The notes under the pieces are model-generated. The model did not search any database. It was given only the letters and a program-made list of their open reading frames with translations, and had not been told where the DNA came from. DNA of 64,000 nt from Galbula dea. Lineage: Eukaryota > Chordata > Aves > Piciformes > Galbulidae. The position numbers were made by a program, and so were the translations under genes. The stretch is taken from assembly GCA_013399015.1 (NCBI GenBank), contig VWZX01002149.1, positions 6,928,918-6,992,917 of the forward strand, written 5' to 3'. This document shows, piece by piece, positions 13,101 to 25,540 of the stretch (within the stretch, counting starts at the first letter, position 1; each line of letters starts with the position of its first letter).

Positions 13101-16100
13101 GCTGTAGTCTGGTTTCAGACAAATGCTTTTAATGATAGAAACAATTTTTTATAAAACTAAAATCAACTTAGCCTCAGAAAAGGGTGGAATACTTTGGAGC
13201 ATTTATCTGTAAGGCTAAAAATCCCCCTGCCAGCTTTCTGTTTCTGTGCAGCTTTGGCCAGGTGACTTGATCCAATTTTTCATTTTACCTAACTGTGAAA
13301 TATGTTACTTCCTAGTTACATAGGATGGTGGCAAGGAAGCAGAAAATGCAAAGTATTGTTATAATGGTTTTGTGTGGATCACCTTGCAGGATATTCTGGA
13401 CCACTGAAAGAAATTCCTCCTGAAAAGTTCAACACTACTTCCGTGCCAAAGTACTATCAGTCTCCGTGGATAGAAGCCATTAGAGACGATCCAGAGCTGC
13501 TGGAAGCTTTATATCCTAAGCTTTTCAAACCTGAAGCAAAGCCAGAACTGCCTGACTACCGAAGTTTTAACAGGTAATTCTGGAAGGACACTGAATTTTA
13601 CAGTGCAGAGAAAAATAACTATGAAATGAAAGCTTTCCACCAGCTGTAAAAAACCCTAGCACCTGTGTTTGCAAGTATGTGCATAAACATGAATGTGCAC
13701 AGAGATTACAAATTGCAAACAAGAACATTAATGAGGCAACTAGTCTCTCATTAAAGTATGGACCCAAAATTAAATTGAATAAACAGGAATGTAAGATGAA
13801 CTGGAAAGAAAGGAAGAATCAGAATCCAATGTACTCAATAAATGGGAAACAGGCTATAGCAGTGCTCCAAACTCAGTATTTCTATTGCTGATTTCAGTGG
13901 GTACAGGATCTAAGATCTAACAAGGAAACTGTCAGTCCAAACTTTGTTTGCAAGCTGTATAATACAAACCACTCTTTTATTTTTTTTAATACAACTCACA
14001 TGGCTTGTTTTTTAGGTAATGTTAGTACAGTGAACTTTATCCTCCAACAAATCCCTCACATCAAATACTTTGCAGATTGCATATTTTACTGTATTTAACT
14101 TTTTTTATATCTTCAATAACCTTCAATAACAGTTTGAATATAAAGCTTTACAAGCAGACTTAAAAAGCATTTAAAGTAGAATGGGATCAGAGAGTGAAGT
14201 TACTTACATGATAACTAGGATACTAAGGCTTTCAGCAGAACTTCTAGATATATGGACAATATTGTGCTTTGAACTATTTTGGAAGTTTTAAAAGACATTT
14301 TTTCTGATGTCTTTTGCTTTCATTCATACCATTCACACTATCTTTATTTATTGAAGTTATGGACAATTTTTCTTTAAATAATGCCTGCTGAGTTCCAGAC
14401 AGCTAAACCAAACCAAAACCTTTCATCAAAACACCAGATAGAAATCTCTTCAAAAAGAAAATGGTTCATGGCAATATACATGGAGAAAAATATCACAAAT
14501 ATAATGCGTTCCTGCCATTGAAGTGCATCTCAATGACAAGTGCAAGGACTAAAAAAATTACACAATTCAACAACAAAACTGGCACTGCAGACAATAAATC
14601 TGATTTTCTAACAGCAATATACATTGCCATGTCAATAATTAAGTCTGTGTGGCACACTCTTCTCAGTAGACAGATAGCAAATACAAGCCAGGGAGATGTG
14701 CCGCAGCTGCTAATACTGGAATCGTAACAGCACAGTTTATGCACTGTGGTTATTGTAACTGAAAAAACCCAAATCAAAACAACAAAAAACATAACCATGG
14801 AACAGCGATAGAATCAATTCTCCCTCTCACAAGAGAGATTCTGAGTTCAACATGCAAGTTGTTACTGTGAAAGACAGGCTCAGACAGGGCACAGAAGCCC
14901 CATTAATAGAGAGATGTGTCTTTAGATGGCATCTTACAGTTTCTTTGTGGATTTTTAGCTGCTCTGTGGTCCCATATCCTATTAGTTCTTCTCTTTCTGA
15001 CACCAAGTGTTCAGATTTCTTTCTATGGGGATTTTTTCTATGTATGACATGACAGAACTGTGGCTCACCACAGTCCAAATTTCTTCCGCGTCTGTGCATT
15101 CATATAACAGAAAAGACAGTATTCTCCCTTGTAACTGCCATAAAAACCTAAAACCTGGCACACAGATACAGTTCCAGAGTGTGAAATCGGTACATTTAAA
15201 ACATAAGGCATACAAATACAATCTACCACAACTCTCATGGAAAAAAATCCATATCCAGAAGAAAATAAAAGATGTCTGGACCTAGAAAAGCTATTACGTA
15301 CAGTACACTCAGATTTATATTTTCTAACAACAAGGAGAAGATCCAAAAAGAAATTGAGAATTTGTGATATTGAACTTCAAGATACTAGCCTCTTGGAGGG
15401 GATCTAACAGCCATGACTTAGGTTTCTACATTTCTAAAGATGCACAAGAGAGTGGAATGTCTGATTATGGGATTCAGAACAGAGAGGACACTGCATGCCA
15501 AGTGAACCAACAGAAAACATGACAAGGCTAAATGTGACTTAAATTTCTCTTTGCTAAGGCCATCAGCACCTAATTCTGTGTGCCTCTCTTCAGGTCAGGA
15601 CTAGATTAAGGCCTTGTATTCCAAAACCAGAGAGGGATCACACATATTCTTTTAAAATCTGTATAAACAGTATAATCTGTATAAACAGTTCATTTCTTTG
15701 GAAACAACATTTTCATAGTATGTGTTCACCTGGATGTATTTCTACAGGAATGTCAAACCCTGCGCATTTTGTTCTTCCACAAAAGAGGTGGGAACACTTT
15801 TTACTTGCCTTACTACATTCTGTCATAGTACAGAAAATAATAAACAGAGAGTAAACATCTTTCTCTCGCGGAAAAATTAAGAAATTAATTTGGGGAAAGA
15901 GAAACTTGGGCCTACATCTGAATTGCCAGATTTTCCAATGCACTTACTTACTGCTTACAGTAAATTAAACGGATTTAAGAGCAGAAAACAGGACCTATAC
16001 TTCACTGCTATTAGGTGTGTGGCCTGATGTCTAGACTAAGAGTCCTACTCTGTCTAATCAAAGTATTTTTTCTTATTTCTGAGTAGCATTTTTGCTGGAA

Positions 16101-19100
16101 TACTATATGTGAACATTGAGGTCCACTCTTACAGAGATGCTCCCAAACTGAAGAGAATCCAGATCTCTTGCAGAACTGCTCTGGTCACAGACATTCTATT
16201 TATTTGGCAGAGGAGTTCAACACTAACAGCCATGGATTTTGATTGAAAGTGCCTTGATATGCTATTTTTCTTAAAACTTGCTGCAGTAGCACATTATGTG
16301 TTTTTCAAGCATGGAAGCTTAGGCAAAAGATTATAAACTAGACAATCACAGATGAGCTTTGGTGTATCATAAGTGTAGCTGACGGTATAGCTAAGATAAA
16401 GGCAGAGCTAAGCATTTGTATAAAGAAAACATTAAGCATCTCAGGATTTTAGCAGCCTATGGGCTTTATGCATATGGTGAGATATCTCCTTGGACTTCTG
16501 TGTCTAAGTCATTCTGTGCATCTAGGTTACAGCATCCTTGACTTCTTAAATTGCAGTCTTGGAGAGAAAGCAAATGATGTTGTATTAAACAAAGCGTGAT
16601 AAAATGGCACCATTTTGTTATCAGTGAGGGTATCACAGTTTTCTATAATGCTTCACCATTCAATACAATGCCTTTATGTTTGTTCTCCTGCAAAACACTG
16701 GTGCAGTCATCATCAGGCAGCAGGGTGTGTGGTTAGCAGTGTGTGATACATAGGACTCCCAAAGGAAATGGGCCTGAGATTCTTTCCAGTTCATTCAGTG
16801 GTATCTCATAAAATGGCACTCAAACTTTATAGGCTATATACAGGTTCCTTTCAGCTTTCTTTGTTACACAGCAAACCACAGAAGCAATACAACTTTAGCA
16901 GCTAGGGAAATCTTATGTGTTGGGACAGACACACTGATGCATGGCTTAAAGGTATATTCAGCACTAAACAGAATTTAGATTTTTTTCTTCCACCACCAGA
17001 AATAAAGAGAGGATTCTGGACCCAGCATCAGTGCAATTGTTATAATAGTAGCAAAATTACAACTAAGGAATTAATAGAGGTATTACTTGGGGTCTAGTAT
17101 GTGTTTTGTGCTGCAGGGATCTTGCAGTGCTGGCAGGTCAACCATGGAAGAAGTGGTTGCAGCGAATGTCAAGCACATTTGCTTTCTGAGACAGGACTTT
17201 TTGTGAGACAGGAAGTAAGGGCTTAAGAGGACATAGAACTAGACAGAATGCATGATCAGAGAAATTGGGTGCTGATGATATCTGAAGAGACTGTTCAGAC
17301 TAGGCTACCCTTCCTCCTCCTGGTTGAAAATTAGTATCTGTGCTAGCAGAGAAATGCTGCAGAACAGAGTCATGCCCTCTGATTTTTCTTGGAGACTAAT
17401 TCTATCACAATTGAAGAACTATTTGCTGGTGAAAAAAATGCTTGCCTTTTCTACCATTGCAATCACACTTGCCTATTTTACCTAGTAATCAACTGTGGGA
17501 AAACCAGCATAAATCTAAATTTGTTGAGGACTTTGTAATAGTCACTAAATAAGTACCTTTATTCCATCGGCTTTCCTGGAGCAGGATAAAATGTCAAAGG
17601 TAGGTTTATGAGTAACATACAAAGCACTACCTCTTACTCATATAAGACAAGCAAGTCTGACAAGTTCTGCCTCTCCTACCAGATAAATTCTTGCTCAGCT
17701 TTCTCAATTCCCAAAGACTACTGTTTCAAAAACACTACAGGAATCTAGCCCTTCTGGACTGAGATTTCTTTTATTGATGAATGGATTTTGAGCTCTCTTG
17801 GAAACATGCTGTCATCCAAAGCCTCAAAGGAATTTTGGGTGCTAAATTCAAGATGACAAGATGTGAGATGGTGAAGCTGGGTGCTTAGTCAATTCCTTAC
17901 CTCTGTGAAAATAGCATTAGCTCTTGCATTAAGCTACCATGAAGCTCTGAAAATTTTGCAGGGTCAGGTTCTTTGCTCCTATGTCTCCTTTTTGCACAGA
18001 CTTAGCAATATGCAGAATGTTCCAACCATGACAGTCCCATTTTAAAATGTGAAGCTTCTCTAACTATGTAACTGAAGGTGCTAATCCAATATAGTTAAAA
18101 CATTTCTTCAGACTTTCACGAATGATCAACTACAAGTAGTCTCCTGTGTTCAGACAATATAATTAATATTCAGTAAGAAAGACTGTAGGAAAAAGAAAAA
18201 AAAAAAAAAGAAGAGAAGCCCTGTTAAAACAACAGCTAAAAATAAATGTGGTTGTGCTTGCTATTGTTAAATCAGGCACTTACTTTTTAGGAATATGCTA
18301 AGTGAGTATTAAACAACCCCTTACACTTCCCGGTGCCATTTCCTATGGCTCTGAACAAGCATTTCCACCCTTATTATGAGCAATGACTACTGGAATTTTT
18401 TACACATGAATTTTAGGCTTCTATACAATGAATCAGACATCAAGTGATACAGTTGATGTGCACATAACACAGGTCATTACAACACCATGCTGTCAGACAA
18501 GTTATGCTTACAAAAATACACTGCTGCTGTAAAGGAAAATGGACATCTATTACCCAATTACTGTACTCTCCTTTATGTCAATCATCATGTGCTTCTGCCT
18601 AGCATGCAGGACTGCAAAACTCTCCAAGGCCAGACTCTGGAGAGTAACTATATGGTTTTTATCCCCACAAAAGATATTTAAATTTCTGTAGAACGCCTTC
18701 CTGTTTCTGTTACATACAGAAGCATACTGCATATAAAACCTAAATATACAACAAAGAGCAAGTTTTACACTACAGACTTGTTTTGCATTTTGTACAGATA
18801 CTATTGTCCTGTTCGTACTATCTCTTTAATTTACATATTGATGAGAATTAAGTATGACAACAATGTAAGAATGTGTATCTTAATTAGAACAGCAATTAAA
18901 ACAATCTTAATTATCCTGTAAGATGCAGATCACTACATTGACTCTGTGCCAATTACCAAACAATTATTTTTAATCAGTGTCATACAGTATCTAATTTGAC
19001 ATTGTGACCTAGAACACAGATTCACAAGAAAAGCTTGATACCACAGGCATGTTGTACAAAGAATTTCCTTTGACCTCAAGAGAGTTTAATGCCTCTGCTG

Positions 19101-20864
19101 CTGCAAAATCTTGTCTTATCTTCATTTGAGAAACAGTTTCAGAGCTTAATCCAAAACAGCACTCTTCTCTCAGTAAGTGTACATGCCCAGAACTTCCATG
19201 ATTTTTTGTATCTTGGAGAACTTATGCTTTGGAGTTAATACAAATATCCTTCAACATATGCTACTCATACTGAAATTCAGTAAATTATCTCTCTAAAGAC
19301 AGAGCAGTACACTTTTTTTCAGTTCATGGATTCATTTTTTTGAATTAACCTCCTTTTTTTTTGTGTGTGTGTGTGTACATACTTAATTCTCCCTAGGTTT
19401 GGTTTTGTCTACAGCTATCTTGCTGGAAATCCTAGTCAGATCTTCAAATGATCTCCTTTAGTTTCTGTTGGTATTAATTGCTCTGGACTTCTACGAGCAG
19501 ATCTGTTGTTTTGTATCAAACATAGAAAACTTTGTGAACTTCCATTTCAACAAAAAATCAACTTCATATGCAATCCTGTATCTTAACTGGCCAAAATACA
19601 TCCCAGCAAAGTGTTGCAGCTGACCAAATGCAGAGTACATGTAACAGTCTGTTTGGTCACATTTGCTTATACAAAGGAGTCTGGAAAAAGTGACAGCTTA
19701 AAAACCTGAAAACATAGAAGAATCATGGGAAGTATTTGGTAATACTGTTGTTTTAAAAAATTTGCAAATGTATGTAACAATCAGTTCCTCTTATCTTTTA
19801 GCTTCTCAGGGTTATCATCTGAGGGAACATTTATATTTAAATAACATCAAAAATAATGGCTGAAGACTAGGTGCCAGTTTCAGACAGTGTTTTAAGGTTT
19901 AGTTACATAAACATTTTCTTCAGAAACAAAGCTGGTGTGAGAAGCCCTCACCCATTCCCCTCCTTTCCAGTGCCTGTTGTTTTTGGCTGTTCCCTTCTGC
20001 TTCATATTATGCTTTACTGCCTCCTCATTTGTATTGTCATGATCACTTGAGCATAATGATATAAACCAGACTGCTGAAATAATTTGGGTTTGAAAATGCC
20101 CTTTGCTTTGGAGAGTCTTTGTTTAACCCAGATCGCGTAAGTGACCCAACTTTATAGCACAACCCACATGCATTTTAACTAGTACAACAATATGGTCCTG
20201 AAATATAGTGTAGTGGGAGGAACAAGCAACTAGGAATAGGAGAAAATGGGGTGAGAACTTCCTAAACTTATTACCTGCTTGAGAGAATGTGCTGAACTAT
20301 GTTTTCAGACTTATCAACTTATCAAAATAAGTTTAGTAACCGTGACTCACCAATGGCAAGGTTTCTTGCAACACCTTTTCCCCTCAGCTTTTCCATCCAT
20401 TTGAATTTTGAAGAAGGCTGAAGGCTTTATCTAAGGGAAAATAAATCAGATATTAAAGAGAATTTGCCAGAAAAACAATTAGAATACTTTTCCCAAACGT
20501 TTGAATATGAAAACAAGAAATCGTACCAATCTGCATCATTAAAATACTTTTTATTCTTTTCAGCTCCTGGGAGGAAAATAAAGCAGGTATTTTTATAATC
20601 ACATTTTACTTTTATTTCTCTAATATCTACAGAGTTGCCACTCCCTTTGGTGGTTTCGAGAGAGCATCAAAGCTGGTTAAATTCAAGGTACCAGATTTTA
20701 ATCTACTGATGTTAAATGATCCCAGATTCATGATCCTTGCAAACCCTCTTGCTACCAGAAGATCCTTCAATAGGACTCCTAAAGGATGGACATCTGAGAA
20801 TATTCCTGTAGTGTTCATTCAGCCTTCAGATTCCAACACTGTTCCAGAAACAGAGGACCTGTGA
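4061..20864 (+). CDS. MYOZ2: MYOZ2, myozenin-2 (calsarcin-1), complete coding span of 5 coding exons
   Basis: Myozenin-2 sits at the sarcomeric Z-disc of heart and slow skeletal muscle. It binds alpha-actinin, gamma-filamin and telethonin and restrains calcineurin signalling. Joining 4061-4136, 8949-9118, 11285-11414, 13390-13573 and 20633-20864 gives 792 nt, 263 residues plus TGA, against 264 in human. All junctions are GT-AG and keep frame (phases 1, 0, 1, 2). Recognisable blocks are MLSHSAMVKERKQQ at the N-terminus, LDLGKKVSTPRDIM and NRGARLFKRRQRRSDKY (residues 30-67), PMTPPNTPDPRSPP near residues 107-120, GYSGPLKEIPPEKFNTT from residue 126, and RRSFNRTPKGW near the C-terminus. The last five residues, ETEDL, fit the known myozenin PDZ-ligand motif E[ST][DE][DE]L. 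The middle (about residues 75-105) is the least like the human protein. Identification is by recognised family sequence and is very secure. Confidence 0.96.
4137..8948 (+). other. MYOZ2: MYOZ2 intron 2
   Basis: A 4.8-kb intron with an AT-rich, gene-free interior. An AAAAC repeat lies near 5307-5328. The 3' end has an irregular TG/TT-rich tract before TTGCAG at 8948. No transposon or conserved element was recognised. Confidence 0.85.
5307..5328 (+). repeat. (AAAAC)n simple repeat
   Basis: A short run of four AAAAC-like units inside MYOZ2 intron 2. Confidence 0.6.
8949..9118 (+). CDS. MYOZ2: MYOZ2 coding exon 2 (residues 26-82)
   Basis: The exon completes codon 26 and encodes VSPSLDLGKKVSTPRDIM, then NRGARLFKRRQRRSDKYTYE. 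This is the basic, conserved N-terminal block of myozenins. The acceptor is TTGCAG at 8948. The donor is AAT|GTGAGT at 9118/9119, ending on a codon boundary. Confidence 0.95.
9119..11284 (+). other. MYOZ2: MYOZ2 intron 3
   Basis: A 2.2-kb intron with GTGAGT donor and GTAG acceptor. No repeat element or gene is recognised inside. Open frames here, including one of 98 codons on the minus strand at 9391-9687, show no family resemblance. Confidence 0.85.
11285..11414 (+). CDS. MYOZ2: MYOZ2 coding exon 3 (residues 83-125)
   Basis: It encodes RGEPIETVKMDSLSVEG, then PMTPPNTPDPRSPPHPDN. The second half is strongly conserved and the first half is divergent. The start is forced: an in-frame TAG directly precedes position 11285, and its AG serves as the splice acceptor (AATGTAG|CGTGG). 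The donor is CCAG|GTGAGT at 11414/11415, leaving one base of the next glycine codon. Confidence 0.9.
11415..13389 (+). other. MYOZ2: MYOZ2 intron 4
   Basis: A 2.0-kb intron with a GTGAGT donor and TTGCAG acceptor. It contains a sense-oriented CR1 LINE 3' end at about 11781-12067. The rest is AT-rich with nothing recognised. Confidence 0.9.
11781..12067 (+). mobile_element. CR1 LINE fragment, 3' end, sense to MYOZ2
   Basis: CR1 is the dominant non-LTR retrotransposon of birds. The stretch carries the usual 3' part: end of the ORF2 reading frame (WNRLPREVVEAPSLAVF), then the terminal untranslated region (CCTTTCCAACCTGAGCCATT) and the short ATTCTATGAT-type tail repeated to about 12067. It is heavily 5'-truncated, as is normal for CR1, and too short to be active. 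Confidence 0.9.
13390..13573 (+). CDS. MYOZ2: MYOZ2 coding exon 4 (residues 126-186)
   Basis: It encodes GYSGPLKEIPPEKFNTTSVP, then SPWIEAIRDDPELLEALY and LPDYRSFNR. This is the most conserved block of the protein and part of the region that binds alpha-actinin and calcineurin in the family. The acceptor is TTGCAG at 13389. The donor is ACAG|GTAATT at 13573/13574, leaving two bases of an Arg codon. Confidence 0.96.
15656..15691 (+). repeat. 18-bp tandem duplication
   Basis: AATCTGTATAAACAGTAT is followed directly by a second copy that differs only at the last two bases. It looks like a simple replication-slippage duplication inside an intron. Confidence 0.75.
19354..19376 (+). repeat. T-run followed by (GT)7 microsatellite
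   Basis: Nine T then seven GT units inside MYOZ2 intron 5. Confidence 0.75.
20633..20864 (+). CDS. MYOZ2: MYOZ2 last coding exon (residues 187-263, stop)
   Basis: It completes Arg187, then reads VATPFGGFERASKLVKFKVP, RRSFNRTPKGWTSENIPV, and ends PETEDL-stop (TGA at 20862-20864). The acceptor is CTACAG at 20632. The C-terminal ETEDL fits the PDZ-ligand motif by which myozenins bind Z-disc PDZ proteins such as ZASP/Cypher. Confidence 0.97.
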
Positions 20865-21066
20865 GAGAAGCTACACTCTACATTATACAAAATGATGAAT
20901 GCTGCACATACATGTATTTTTGGTCCAAATATTACTAAAAGCTACTGACAAAATTTTTCCTTGGCAGCTGGAGTATAAGTAATAATGTTTGATGCAATGT
21001 CTGTTTTCTGGCACCTAGTTTCATCTGTAAACATAATATAAATAAAGTACTTTGGCAAGTAGATAT
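20865..21066 (+). other. MYOZ2: MYOZ2 3' untranslated region
   Basis: A short 3'UTR of about 200 bases that ends after the poly(A) signal at 21041-21046. A T/GT-rich stretch just downstream (around 21067-21080) fits a downstream cleavage element. The exact cleavage site is inferred. Confidence 0.7.
21041..21046 (+). other. MYOZ2: Poly(A) signal AATAAA of MYOZ2
   Basis: A canonical AATAAA hexamer 177 bases after the stop codon, followed 25-35 bases later by a U/GU-rich stretch. It is the first canonical hexamer after the stop. Confidence 0.75.
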
Positions 21067-24000
21067 TTTCTATTTGTGTTTACATCTTCTTTTACTGCTT
21101 CTACTTTCTAAAATCTTTGCATCTCATTTAAGAGCAAGTGTATTAAGAAAAATAAAAGTGACACTACTATCAAGGGATTTGATTTCCTAAGTATGCTGAT
21201 GATGGTAAAAAAAAGGACTACCACAACAGTGCACTCAGTGCACTCCAAGTACTTCCTGCTCAAGACAAGTCCTAACAAAGCAACCTTTTTTACCAACCTT
21301 GCTTTCAGTCAAAGAATTTTTCCACGACTTAAATGACAGCAAGTCTAGGCTCTTTTCCTCCTTTGTGACTCTTACTCGGCTTTAATTACAGACATCAATA
21401 TCCATGTTACCTGGATTTCTTTACAAAAAATGCAGTAGATTTGGCAACTACAAAGGTTACAGAGTGGTACAAAAAAGCACAGAGGTATTTCCTGGATATG
21501 TCCAAAAAACACAACTACAAATCCCTCTAATGACTGGTTACGTTAAACATACCAAATTTGTATCACTGAGCTGTGTGACCACAAATGCTTTTGTTACTAG
21601 AAAGAAATTTCATAGACCTTTCCCCTACAGTCGTAGTATATACTGGGACTTAAAAGCATGCAACTTATCTTGCTTTTGATACACTGGCAAGCTCTGACAT
21701 TTTAGAAATGCAAGTATTAGATTCTTATTAAGCATCTGTAACTACACAGGTTGCAGGCAAAAATCAGTAAAAGTGTGCTGCTTCTCAGTGTCATTTTTCA
21801 GGCTACGACTACAGCCTAGTAAGAGGCAAGCATCTGTTTAATAATTGCTTCTTTCTAAATTATTTCATGTTCAAAAGTATCCAACATTTACAAGTTGGAC
21901 ATTTTAATACACAGTTTAGTTTTTATGTGTTTTGAAATAGGAAACTTTGTTTCAACCAATAGGCTTCTCCCATCTCCTAGATGTTTCTACAGGGCATTAT
22001 TGTCTCTAAGCATGCACGCAACATCCAAGAGGTTTCTGGGTATCTTAGATACCCATTTTTTCTTTAATTGGGGTATTCATACGATAATATTTTCCCCACA
22101 TATTTTCCTTATTAATTGTTTTGGTGGCGCTGAGCTACAAAAGTATTTCAGAAAGAATCTCAATATCTGAAAAAAGGAATGGTAGAATGATATTCTAGAA
22201 TGAGATCTGAAGTGGAAAGATAATAAAAAAATTTGTATTTTTGTGGCTGAAATTTGTGTCTGCAAAAATGGTTTCCACATTTCAAATCTGATTTCAAGCT
22301 AGAGAGATGGCAAAGGAAATTCTGTCATCTATTTTCTTTAATTTACTTTGCCACACAAACTGCACAAATAAATGTGCAGGTTCTGAACAAATATATGAAA
22401 GAAGAACAAAATCAACTTCATTGTCTGAGAATACTTCCCTAGCAAGGAATTAGCTTGGGGACCTTAAATGTGCACATGGTACAAAAATTATACGGACAAT
22501 GACAAAAACATGAATTCGTCAAGGCTAAAAATTGCAAAGGCTAAAATAAAGACAGTGAGGAGCATTAAAAACACACGTCTTGGAAGAATCTGGTTTTCAT
22601 GTGCCAGAATAAGCATTCTTAAGCCTATTTGAATAGAAATATGAGAAAGTTGATGTAAGCATACACACAGTGAGGATTGTCAAGAAGAGACACATCATTT
22701 TTATTGTATGCTTTGTAAAAATAACTTATACATGCAGAGCATGCCACATTGTATCTTATGCAACACACACAATGGGAACTTTAGTTTCCTATACATCTGT
22801 AGATCCCCTGGGCTCAGGACGCTTAAGATGTTTGTGAAGTACTCAGCTTTCTTTGCATGTGTTCAGCTGATGATCCAAATAGCAGCAGTAGATGTGACTG
22901 AAAATTACTGGCAGTTCTTAAGACTTCAAATTCTGTCTGAGATCTCTGAAACAACCTGCGTCACAGCAAAACTGGTAGCTCTAATTCAACACTTGGCTGC
23001 ACTACCCAGCTGCTGCAGAATAATATGAACTCTGTGCCTCCGGCTTTTCTGGCTTTACTACTATAGAGCTACTTATGCACTATAAATCAGATGTACCCAG
23101 ATTGCTCTTTTTAAAACTGAGGCCAGGTGTCAGAGTAGAGTCTGCAGCCTTACTATTTAATCTTCCCATACCGGGTGGCTTTTGCCAAACTGCCTAATGG
23201 AAACAGGCCTTTGACCACACTAAACTCTTGAACCTTGCTTGGAAACTGTTTAGGAGAATGTTAATTGGCAGAAGCTAGGACTGTGTAATGTGCTAAGTAT
23301 TCAACAGCACCGAGGACCGGGTGCCAGTGTCCAGGAATGTTCCCTGGCTGCATCAGCCTAGATGTAGCTTTATTGTGTAAGTCTCACTGCAATAAACAAA
23401 TCTCTCTGCCAAAACCCAACTCCTTTGCCACAGAGGAATATCTCTTCTTAAAGTTGGGAATTAGGAGATTCTTTAACTTCCATGGGTTTTAGCACCTGGA
23501 TTTATTTTGTGAGGCACTTACATGGCATTTGAAATGTATCCTATAACTAGAGGAAAGACTAGCTTTGGGTAACTAATGATGAAAAACTTCAGATATGAAC
23601 ATTAAGTTTTGTAGGCAAAGATGGCTTTGAAGTGAGAGAATAAAGGCTGCTTTCGTTATTGGTCTAAAGAGTTCAACAAGTACATATTTTTAAACCTTTA
23701 GTGTTACTTCAGAAGTAAGCTTCTTTTAGCTGTAAGGAATACAGCTGAAAGCACAGATTAAACAGAAAAACATGAGCAACAGCTTTACACAAAAGTAAAC
23801 AATCACGGATACAAAAATATTTCAGAAAATGTGCTTATAACATTATGTACACTTTATCAAAAAATACTCATATTTGCTTCCAAGAGAAAGAGACTTAAGG
23901 GTACAACAAAAAGGCAGGAATGTGGTGGGAATAAATATATAGTTTAAAATGTTTAGCAGTCTTTGTTTCCAAATCTTTTTTTGCCTTAATTTTATTTATA

Positions 24001-25540
24001 TTAAGTACTCATTGCAGCAGTATAAAGGGACTTTAAAATAATTTGAATGTTTTCACTAAAAATGTGGTTGAGGAAATAGGTCTGCTACAGAATAACTTTG
24101 TGATGACATCATGTAAAAAAGATACAAGATTTACACTTATGAGAACCTTCATGCATATAAGGCCTTTTTTAAAACATATGCACCTTAAACATATTTCAAC
24201 ATGATAAGCCAGGGTTCATAGCCTGTACTGTCTGCAGTGTTGAAGAGAAATTGATACCAACGACAACAGTCAAAAGAAGGAGTTCGCATTTTAACCCTGT
24301 ACACCTATGGCCTGAAACTGTGCTTACTGGTACCACTTATGACATTCCCATTTTGCATATTTTGGTCAGACTCGGAAAAATGATATATTTGGATTTCATT
24401 TTACTTAGCTAAGCTAACAGGCCAAATTATGTAAATCCTTCACTGGCTGTATCAATGTAATTTCAGAAGTACTACATACAGTAGATGACCTGAGAATTGT
24501 TCTTGAATCCAGAAGGCCACAGTCTCTCTGACCTTGATTGCTGACGATGTGCTATTCGCTTACCTCTGGTATAACGTATGTTTGCATAAATGGGCTAATA
24601 AAACCCCCATATGGTCTCTCTCTCAGTTTCAACAAAAAATCTGCAGTTGATTTGTTTTCTGGTTGTTGTGTAATAGAGATTATGTGTCAGTACTAGGAAA
24701 TGAACAATTCATGGTGTTATTTTATTACTGTCCAGAAATATTTTGTTTGTACCTAATCTTGTACTTTGTATATATATTTTTAACTGCGTACTCCCTTCCT
24801 AGACATCTAAATATGTCATCATGTCTTGAGTGCTTTCCCTCCTGTATAATCCATACAACCAAGAATTGTGGAAATAAATTATTATTCTATTGTCTTAAAG
24901 TAAGTCTGTGTTTTAACTAATTTAATAGACAGTGTCTCAATCAGAAGCAGAAAAAACACACTAAGGATGGAATTAGCACTGATCTCTGTGAAAACAGGAT
25001 ATAACCATTCATGGCATTGATTGCATCTCAAATGTGTATTTGTAGTTGAAATTTATGCCACTACCAATGCTACCATATCTTCAGAATCAGAAAGGATGTT
25101 TTGGATTATAAAGTTGGGCCTGACTACATATGTAGTTTGTTTTGCACGGAACATGTGATGAAATGCAAACCACCCTAATAACACCTCAGAAATACTCTTG
25201 GAAACTGCATGGAACTGTAGGGGGAAAATAAGGACATATCTACTAAGATCTTTTTCAAAATTATTTTCAGACCAGTCATGAATAATCTGCACTCTGCTTC
25301 AGTTCTTAAATGGCCTTACTAAACATAACAAAATATTCTGGGCTGTACCTAAAATAACAGGATAAACAAGACTTTCTGAAATACAATAAGACTGTGGAGG
25401 ATAAAATTCCTTGTATGTTAGGTTAGAATTTCTCAGTGAGAGGCCCATAGATTTTTAGCAGTCTAGATGGAGATACCAGAAGATCCCCATAGGGGTGGTG
25501 AGTCACAACTATGGATCCTTCATTATTCCCAGAGGCTTAT
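21067..25540. other. Intergenic DNA between MYOZ2 and USP53 (part 1)
   Basis: No gene recognised. A short, somewhat less AT-rich stretch at about 23130-23400 contains a TEAD/MCAT-like GGAATG (within 23333-23347) and a FOX-like TAAACA at 23393-23398. This could be a regulatory element but is not proven. Open frames such as 22708-23028 (+, 106 codons) have no recognisable family. Confidence 0.6.

Larger units (their letters stand above)
13574..20632 (+). other. MYOZ2: MYOZ2 intron 5
   Basis: The largest MYOZ2 intron at 7.1 kb. It holds a perfect-core 18-base tandem duplication at 15656-15691, an A-run at 18196-18209 and a T/GT microsatellite at 19354-19376. Several overlapping short open frames at 14.4-15.3 kb show no family resemblance and no paired splice signals. 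Confidence 0.85.

Noticed and set aside
22708..23028. 106-codon + strand frame in the intergenic gap
   Set aside because: No recognisable family, no flanking splice sites or poly(A) context that makes a gene model.
23391..23400. AATAAACAAA as a poly(A) signal of an LTR or unknown transcript
   Set aside because: No LTR ends, primer-binding site or upstream coding sequence could be identified.
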